DNA of 64,000 bases from Hevea brasiliensis (Eukaryota > Streptophyta > Magnoliopsida > Malpighiales > Euphorbiaceae), in assembly GCF_030052815.1 (NCBI RefSeq), contig NC_079498.1:75502992-75566991 (forward strand), in the 5' to 3' direction. The notes below the pieces were generated by a model. It had not been told where the DNA came from, did no database searches, and saw nothing but the letters and a program-made list of their open reading frames with translations. The position numbers and the translations under genes were made by a program. Shown here piece after piece: positions 56,710 to 64,000 of this stretch; position 1 is the first letter of the stretch; each line of letters opens with the position of its first letter.

Positions 56710-56732
56710 AAACACACCCTTGGGGTGTGTTT
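56710..56732. repeat. Perfect hairpin in the copia leader
   Basis: AAACACACCC (56710-56719) pairs fully with GGGTGTGTTT (56723-56732) across a 3 nt loop. It lies about 140 nt from the primer site on the minus-strand RNA. Confidence 0.7.
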
Positions 56733-56735
56733 CAC

Positions 56736-56790
56736 ATTCATGCCGCCACACATGAGCACCATCATATTCATGCTGCCACACATGAGCACC
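56736..56790. repeat. Two-copy tandem repeat, 30 bp period
   Basis: A 25 bp unit containing GCCACACATGAGCACC occurs at 56736-56760 and 56766-56790 with a single difference (C/T). Confidence 0.8.
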
Positions 56791-56869
56791 CAAACAGCTT
56801 TAGATCAATCCAAATTTGATCCAATCACACAATTAAACCTCATAAACAATCTTAATGGCAAATATAGTG

Positions 56870-56882
56870 GCTCTGATACCAA
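56870..56882 (-). other. Copia primer binding site
   Basis: The minus strand reads TGGTATCAGAGCC, an exact match to the plant initiator-Met primer site, two bases after the 5' LTR end at 56885. Confidence 0.92.
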
Positions 56883-56884
56883 TT

Positions 56885-58348
56885 GAAGGAGTGGAAGCAT
56901 GATTATTGGATATTAGAACCTTGAATTTCAAAATTATTTCTAAGGTTACATGCACCATACCAAGTATCTTATAAACCTAATCAATTTTCAATGCCTAATT
57001 ACATACCAAAACATATTTTCGCATGCATTAAAATTTCATTTGTTATTAAAGATTATGAATTAAAATTTAATTCAATTAAAACCTAACTAAAAGAGGGATA
57101 TTTAGATACTAACCTCTTGATGCACAATTGATGCAATCTTAGGATGGTTTTATGACCCCAAATATTGTCCCTCTAGCTTGTCCACCACAAGCACACCAAG
57201 AAGCAACTATGGTAGCCCCAAACTTTGCCACTCAAGCTTTGCCAACCACTTGAAGATGGGGTTTAGTGCTTTAGAGAAGGTTAATGGGTATTTAGAACAC
57301 TAGAAACCTTTTCTAGCAATTTTAATTCAAAGAAAACAAGGGATTTTTCTTTGAATCAAGTGAGAAAAGAAAAGAGGAGATGAAGAACCCTTTGTGCCGT
57401 CACACATAAGAGAAAGAGAGGTGGGTAAAATTTTTCTTTATAACTTCCCTTTATATGCTTAGGCTAAACCCTAACTCCCTTGCCACATGTCATCACAAGA
57501 TCCCATCTTGTTATTATTTGATTTAATCCTATGGAGCCAAGTGTCAAGCTCCATTTAAATCATGATATGTGGTCTTCTATCATAGGAAGACAAGTGGCAA
57601 GATCATATGATGCCATGTGTCACCATCTCATGGTGCCATATGTCACCATGTGAAAAGACCAACTTGCCCTTACTCTTTAATTTGAGTTCTCAACCCAAAA
57701 TTATAATTTCTCCTCTTTAAATCAATTTACATCAAATATAAATTAATTAATTAATTAATCTCCATTAATTAATTTCTCATTTAATCAAATTAAATATAAA
57801 TTTAATTTATATTATACATCCAATAACCTAGATTTGGTTTCAAGTCATGCTAGGGATTTTGCAATCTTATTGCAAACCAAACCTCTTTCATTAATTAATT
57901 ATACTCTTTAATTAATCAATTAAATCACATTTTAAATGGTGATTAGCTTGTATAGATGTGTGACTTACTAAGCTCATTACTTATTGGCAATAAGAAATGA
58001 TATTAACTCTTAATATCATTAGAACTCTTTCTTACCATAAATGATTTCTCTAAATCATTTTCAGGCATCTCATAGACCATAGTTGACACCTAGCATAGTA
58101 TGCCATTGCCATCCAATCAGTAATAAGGAATACCTTAAATGAACCTTTAATCATATGTTACCATGCAAAAAAATCTCTCCGTTACAAAATCCCAATTCAA
58201 GATTGAGTCATGGTTAATGTCAAACCCCATTTGCTATGAACATTATATTCTTTTTTAATTTCAGTTCTTAGTTAATTAGATTTTCTTGTCAGAAACTCCT
58301 TTTTGACTAAATCTGTTTGTCCTGGCCAGGAACTTGAAACATCAAGAA
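56885..58348 (-). repeat. Copia 5' LTR (partial)
   Basis: The minus-strand LTR ends CCTTCA at 56885. It is colinear with 3714-4797 from about 57287 to 58340 and is then cut at 58348 by element E5. The piece 56885-57286 has no counterpart in the left copy because that copy is truncated by the window-left insertions. The two partial copies together imply an LTR of about 2.1 kb. Confidence 0.88.
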
Positions 58349-61300
58349 TGTCACACCCTACTCCTCATAAGATGTAACATGCTCCCGTAGTACACCTAAT
58401 GAATTACCGTACTTCACATATCGGTAACCAATTAAATATACTATAAGGGATTTTAAAACAATTTTCGTTTATTTTTAAATTGGTGGGTAAAATTTTTTTT
58501 TTAGATATTAAAAACCTTTATTTAAAGTCCAAACATAAATCAAATTTTTAGATATTTAAAATCTCCGTAATTTTTTCAAAAATTTTGGCAAAGTGCCGTC
58601 TATATTTTAAGAAAACAGTTCTTCAAAACCTGAAAATAAAGACACTCCTAATATATTTCTCAATCACAACTTCATCAATCAATTTTATTTCACAAATCAG
58701 CATAAGCAACTCAATACACAGTTTAAATTAAATCAAACATTGAAACCTCTCATTAAGGTAACAAAATTAATATTTACATTCATGGGATCATTAAAAATTT
58801 AGTAGTGTAAAACTTTATAAATACATAAAATCTCAAGACAACCTTATAATAATTTGTATTTCATTACAATCCAAAAATATATTACAAAAGAGTTGGTACA
58901 ACTGTTCAAAGTAAATTTCATACATACAATTACAAAATTACATCAAAATCTAAAGTACAAGGGTATACCTATGATATACCCGAAGATAGTCTCACTATGC
59001 CTTTTAGTAATCTTGCTCAGCTGCTTTATATTTTCTTTCACCTGCGTCAGCATACAAAGCTATCACTGAGTGGTGAACTCAGTGGTGCACAAACTAATAA
59101 TTTAAAACTTAATACAAGGTATGCTTGACAATTCATAACAAATAAAAATTTAAAATTTCTAAATTCTTCAAAATTCATAACATTCAGAAATCAATATTTT
59201 CATTAATGCAAATTATTCATTTGAATAACATTTTGATCAAATAATAACTATTTATCTACATTTCTTTTAAATCCCGAAACAATACAAAAATATTTTGAAT
59301 CACTGACAAATTATTTATTTCAACCACAATTTATCAAACTCTGCATAATTTAAAGGGCATTGCCAACAATTCACACAGTTGAACCCATGACCCAAAATTC
59401 AAATAGATGCCATGTTGTACACCACGATATTTCACACTCTCCCAATAACCGAGGCTAAAAGGGAGGAACAAAGACTAGCTAGTATATATGAGTACTCATT
59501 CAAACTCTTCCCCAACTGGCAAGCCAGAGAGGAAGGAACTCGCCCCATCTAGTGGAGGAGATATCTCAATAGACAAGCTAATGAGAATTCACAACAAATT
59601 TTGCTATGTCAACTGTGGTTTCAAATCATATTCAAAACAATTTTTATTTACAAAGTGTTTACAAATCATCAACATATTTAATTATCATAAATTCATGCTC
59701 AAGGTTGGCAACACATCAAACTTAAAATTTATAATCCTCAAAACCATACAATAAATCTTTAAATGCATAAGAAAATTTACATTTAATTTATACAATTTTA
59801 TTCAAAAAATTAAAATCCTCAACACAAAAAAATTATAAATCATAAAATAAACTTGTTCAAATCAATTTAGAAGTGAAAAGTAACAAAATAATTACTCGTG
59901 CACAAACCTTATACGAGTTTCCTTTTGGCCTTGACTTGATGTCTCGAGTTCTTTCCCGATATTCTTTTCCGCTGAAACACACAGTTTCACAGTGTTTCAG
60001 TATCACCATTTATCATAACTCCAAAAATAAATTCAAATATACTTATACTTAGCTTTAATATGCTAAACTTGACGTTCTTTAAAATTTGTATTTCGGGGTT
60101 ACTATACATGATACTATTCAAGTCAATTCATTGACTTTTTAATGCTTAATAGGTATGAGAATTCTAATTTCATCCACATACAACATTTTGGTTACCTAAT
60201 TTGTTGGTTTTGGTTGTTTTCTCAAATTTTAATTCTTTTAGGCAAAATTGTAAATTTTTAGTTTTGGTGTCTTATATTGCACTGTTCCATTGGTCATATT
60301 GCTGTTAGAATTTGGCTAAGTTTTCTTCACAGAAATTGTTCCTTATTGTCTTAACTTTATTCTTCTTTTTGAATCACTCCAATTGGAGTTTTGTAGTTCA
60401 AGTTATAGCCATTTGAATCATGGCTGCCGAATTGGTCTAACCCATATTTTCTGGGCAATTTCTGGGTTCTGGCAATTTTAGGTCACCAACTTTGGGTAAC
60501 TGAATGACTTGGTTAAGGGCATAATTTGGGTTTGTGTTCTTCATGAAAGTTTTAGGTCTATATCTCATATTTTTACTGGTAAAATTTCAGGTCATTTAGA
60601 CCTGCCTAGCCCAAGTTATGGCCAAATGAACAAATATTGTTCATTTGGTCATTTTTGTACAGGTCAGATTACCTAATCCGGATTTGGCCAATTTATTGAC
60701 TATGCTATGGTCACTTTCTGGGCATGATTCCTAAATAAAAATTGTGCAATTTTATGTCTATTTTCATTCCCAATTGGCGTCACACCAATTGGACTTGTAA
60801 ATTTTCAGTTTTGGTCCCTGAAAGGGACCTTGGTCATGCTACTTGCAGAATGACCATAAGCAATCCGAATTCAAACTTAATTCCAACACTTCCTACACAT
60901 CACAATTGGTCATACATGACCATTTCTCATCTCAAACAAGGTCAAACACGTTATTTGGCTAATTCTCACATTTTATCTCCCAAAACCCTAGGTGCCAAAC
61001 CCTAATTTTTATGCAATTCAAATCTAATACATTCCAATCACCAATACATAGTTTACATACATAATTCAACTTAAACACCCATTCAAATACATCAAATTCA
61101 TTCATTATGAAACCTTAACCTACTGCTGGCCAAATTTCTATTTGGCCCACCATGCTTGATTTTGTTTGATTTTTCCACAATTTCTATATTAACTCATGCA
61201 TATAAACATAATTCTAAAGAAAAATCTTGTGGTTAATTACTAACCTTTATGCAGAATTTTTCACCTCTCCAAACTTCTTCCTTTCTTCTTCTTTTTGTTG

Positions 61301-62121
61301 TCAAACTCCTTATCAAGGTTTAACTACAAGATTTAATTAAGAAATCTATAAGTTTTATGGCTGATTTTTGGGTTAAAGAAGCTTTGAAAGTGTATTTCAA
61401 TGGTGGAAGAAGAAAAAATGAGAGAGAGATGAGAGGTGACAGAAAATGAAAGAAGAAAGTAATTTTTTTTTCTTTTTATTTTTTCTTTTAATTATTAAGA
61501 TTTATCCCCAAATTCTCAATTATTTAAATATTAGGTTTATTGCATCATGCATGATGTAATAACCTTTTTCAACCTTTTTTTTTCCTTTTCTTTTTTTTTT
61601 CATTTATTTTTTCTTAGTTCTTTAATTTAATTCTTGATCTCGAAATTTTCTTTTCTCTGATTTTATTGGATAGTTAGGTCAGGAGTCAGCTCTAGGGGTG
61701 AATTGACCAAATTGCCCCTCGCTGGTTCGATCTGGTTTGCTAGTTATTTGATATTTCTTCCGGATCCCTGACCTAATTATTTGACCTGCTTAACAATTCT
61801 TTTCTATGGTTTTCTCTTTTCCACTATGTTCGCAATAGTCCTAAGGACCATGGCGTCATGTTTTCTGGTTCAAAATTTGAGTTACGATTGACCTCGCAGT
61901 CATTTCCTGAGAAGGTCACCCATCACTGTGACTCTCGGCTCATTTAACCTTTTATGTTCTATTTTTCTTATTTTTACTTTTCTATCTGGTAATCACTATT
62001 TATTTTCAATCAGGGCTTTTCTAGGTGTCTTAAACATAGTTCTAATCCTCTTAATTGTCCGGACCGATACCGGTCACCGGAACAGTAACATATACCAGGC
62101 TATGCAAATAGGGGTGTTACA
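58349..62121 (-). repeat. E5 3' LTR (3773 bp)
   Basis: Reading minus, it begins TGTAACACCCC at 62121 and ends GGTGTGACA at 58349. It contains the palindrome core CATCATGCATGATG (near 61542-61556), a CCAATTGG hairpin (near 60770-60795), the stem-loop near 60625-60660 with one mismatch, and hairpin 1 near 59065-59090 in an 8 bp form (CACTGAGT/ACTCAGTG). Longer than other family B LTRs. Confidence 0.9.
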
Positions 62122-62139
62122 ATTCTCCCCCCCTTAAAA
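62122..62139 (-). other. E5 polypurine tract
   Basis: The plus strand ATTCT then 7 C then TT gives AAGGGGGGGAGAAT on the minus strand, adjoining the LTR. Confidence 0.82.
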
Positions 62140-62480
62140 TAATTTTGTCCTTGAAATTTTACCTGGTATCAGTCTCTGAACAGTTGTGGGTGTTGTCTCC
62201 TCACGTCCTATTCACGCTCCCAAGTAGCTTCTTGGCCTGAATGATGGTTCCTCAGCACTTTAACCAATACTATTTACTCATCGATTGCTCACCTCATGTT
62301 CCAAGTTTCTTATGAGCTTCTGTCATAAGTTAGATTCAAATTCATTTCAATTTTAGAGGTAAGCAAGTCTGTGCGCCAGTGGATCCATTCTTTCTAGACC
62401 TCGTATGATCCTATGGGTGAGAACTTATTTTTACTCTTTTCTTATCAAATCTCTTGATCATTTGATGCAACCTTCAGTTT
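62140..62480 (-). pseudogene. E5 chromodomain and integrase-end remnant
   Basis: On the minus strand this aligns by eye with 42128-42560 of E4: the end of the chromodomain (around 'cctgaatgatggttcc', 62235), then the GPY/F region in a badly decayed form (62370-62460). Stops and indels are frequent, so no frame can be followed. It is the C-terminal end of a gypsy polyprotein. Confidence 0.65.
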
Positions 62481-64000
62481 AGTTTAGAATATTTTAGTAT
62501 TTTCTTGCTGTTGTTTTAGCAAATATTTTCCTTTGTAGTCTTTTTTTTTTTTTAAATGACCTTGTTGGTCATATATGAACTGCTTATCTCTTTCTTGGCC
62601 ATAGGTCCATAACCATTATCTTACCATCTCCATTTATGACCAAGGCCTATGTGCCATTTTGCACTATCTTGTTTGCTTTTGTTTTACTTATTTCCTTCTT
62701 GATAAAATAGTTCGGGATATCGTTACGCGTCTTAAGTAGGTTGTTTGCCCTAACGGCAATTCCTCATCTAGTGTTTTTCTTAATTCTTATTGTTCTATTT
62801 GTTTTTTTTTTTCCACAGCTAAACTTTAATTATTTTATTCCTCAATCTTATCTTCTTCCTTAACTTGACTGTCGAGTCATGATTTAGCACCTCTTATCAT
62901 CCCTAATAAATCCGCTATACTTCAATATTACTTTGATTTGGTCCTCGGACCATTCTAGTCAACACTTTAATTAACATTTATAACGTTTCTTTATTACATT
63001 TGTACCAACTAGTCAAATTTTTAATTCCACAATACTTTTATCTATCAATATTCTATAGCTTATTTTTCGTTGGTTTGCGATCATTACCCTTTTTTTTTAA
63101 CCATAAACAATTCTTCAATTTTAAGAAGGGAGTCTACTGGCCTCTCCTTTTCTCCATGCTATTCCAAAGTTTCACTTTAATTCTAATATAATCCTTATGA
63201 TCCGCACAATAAAATTGTGCTCTTCCTAAATAATACCTGGCCAACTAGTTCCTATCGAATTACTGTTATAAGTAGAATATCATTTCTTAACTATTTTATA
63301 AGTTATAATTATAATCCATAGCATCCTGTCTCTTCTAAGAGAACAAAATTATATTTTGTGTCTTACTGCTATACAGTTAGAATACTGTTCCTTACTAAAC
63401 TTTGAGCAAAAGATCCATTGCAATACCAAAACAACTATAAACCCCATATCGGAGACTGGATGACTTAGCCCTATAGGTTTTATTTTTAAATTTTTACCAT
63501 GCTATAATCACTAGTCCCATAACAATTCTTGATGTACTGTAATTCATGCTAGGGTAACGGAGTCTTTAACTCTCACTACATTGCAACCATGATCTTTTGA
63601 TATTCTAATTCTAGAGTTTTAAATCCCGAATTAGGATTTTCAAACTTAGTTCTAGTAATAAAACTCTATTCTGATATATTTGTGCCAGAGCAAAAGTCAT
63701 TTATAACTATTCTTATCCTTATGTACTATTAGGTAGTACGTAGCTATACATAATAAATCTCAAGTCAGTACTGTAATTTACAATTTACAGCACAAACATT
63801 AAGAACTTACATAGTTACTACGATACATCCCAATAGATCAAACTTCCCTATGTCTTATTTCTTTCAAATCCACTAATATCTTAAACTTATTTTGATTATG
63901 GTATTTACTAACATCTATCAACAGTAAAACCTTTACTTCCATCAAGGGCAGATATATTGCTATAACTTACTTTTTGGTCCTCTTGCCTTACCTAATTAGG
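62481..64000. other. Unrecognised AT-rich sequence inside E5
   Basis: If E5 were a normal gypsy element this stretch would encode integrase core, RNase H and RT on the minus strand, but I see none of the family motifs on either strand. The short frame 63000-63191 (63 codons) is hydrophobic and probably chance. It could be extremely decayed pol, an insertion whose ends are outside the window, or filler of a non-autonomous element. A small inverted repeat, TGGTCC/GGACCA, lies near 62938-62951. Confidence 0.4.

Larger units (their letters stand above)
55360..56869 (-). other. Copia 5' leader (1.5 kb, untranslated)
   Basis: Between primer site and gag ATG lies an unusually long non-coding leader with no open frame of note. 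It contains three near-identical copies of a 21-22 bp motif (55562-55583, 55671-55691, 55755-55777), a 25 bp motif repeated at a 30 bp period (56736-56760 and 56766-56790) and a perfect 10 bp hairpin (56710-56732). Such leaders often hold packaging or dimerisation signals; that role is inferred here. Confidence 0.7.
3714..58348 (-). mobile_element. Ty1/copia retrotransposon, minus strand, split by nested insertions
   Basis: The outermost element. Read on the minus strand, the order is 5' LTR (right), primer site, long leader, gag, protease, integrase, RT, RNase H, polypurine tract, 3' LTR (left). Protease-integrase-RT-RNase H order defines Ty1/copia. Subtracting G1 leaves about 5.5 kb of internal sequence, normal for the group. 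The integrase gene stops at 7688 and resumes at 53638. The gag type, the integrase stretch with 'LDMVR.MMSYTD' and the long LTR (about 2.1 kb, from overlapping partial copies) resemble Angela/BARE-like copia elements; that lineage call is tentative. Stops and frameshifts show it is dead. Confidence 0.9.
58349..64000 (-). mobile_element. E5: minus-strand gypsy element entering the copia 5' LTR
   Basis: A family B-like LTR (58349-62121) is followed, on its right, by polypurine tract and a decayed chromodomain/integrase end, so this is the 3' LTR of a minus-strand element whose 5' part lies outside the window. Its LTR is clearly diverged from E2-E4. Internal sequence beyond about 62480 is not recognisable as the expected pol gene. 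The host TSD would be AAGAA (58344-58348), but the other side is not visible. Confidence 0.85.

Noticed and set aside
56870..56882. tRNA-like sequence
   Set aside because: Only the 12-13 bases complementary to the tRNA 3' end are present here and at 36062; these are primer sites, not tRNA genes.

Overview
This 64 kb window is plant nuclear DNA built entirely of LTR retrotransposons inserted into one another. No host gene, rRNA or tRNA is recognisable. It is AT-rich and the elements use the plant initiator-Met tRNA primer site (TGGTATCAGAGC). The Ty3/gypsy copies have very long LTRs (3.1-3.8 kb) and a chromodomain-like C-terminus after integrase, as in the Tekay/Del chromoviruses of seed plants. 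A dicot genome is likely; the species cannot be named from sequence alone.

Layout, outermost first. (1) A Ty1/copia element on the minus strand is the scaffold: partial 3' LTR at 3714-5430, internal region from 5431 to 56884, partial 5' LTR at 56885-58348. (2) Its 3' LTR is broken on the left by gypsy LTRs of family A (1-3713, one nested in the other). Its 5' LTR is broken on the right by a minus-strand gypsy element (58349 to beyond the window). (3) Its integrase gene is split by gypsy element G1 (7688-53637, plus strand, family A LTRs). (4) G1 in turn carries a solo family A LTR just after its gag start codon (11044-14195), a complete gypsy element E2 in its integrase gene (18158-30317), and gypsy element E3 in its 3' LTR (32968-52687). 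(5) E3 is split in its reverse transcriptase gene by a minus-strand gypsy element, E4 (38644-46863). The solo LTR, E2, E3 and E4 each have identical 5 bp target-site duplications (CCCCA, TGGAA, TTGTC, TGCCA). G1 has a 4/5 match (ACGTA/ACTTA). Removing each insertion restores continuous homology in its host, so the nesting order is secure.

All gag-pol genes are broken to some degree. E2 is best preserved: one frame runs from 21996 to 26639 with five amber codons, intact protease, RT and integrase catalytic residues, and very similar LTRs. G1, E3, E4 and the copia element carry stops, frameshifts, deletions and lost catalytic residues.

The most interesting signals lie in the LTRs. Families A and B differ strongly in sequence but share, at matching positions, a palindrome about 550 bp from the LTR start, a 13 bp stem-loop with compensatory changes, and a pair of adjacent hairpins about 0.7 kb before the LTR end that also covary. 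This pattern suggests conserved structured RNA or a regulatory architecture. A second oddity is an amber codon at the same nucleocapsid position in E2 and E3, which inserted independently.
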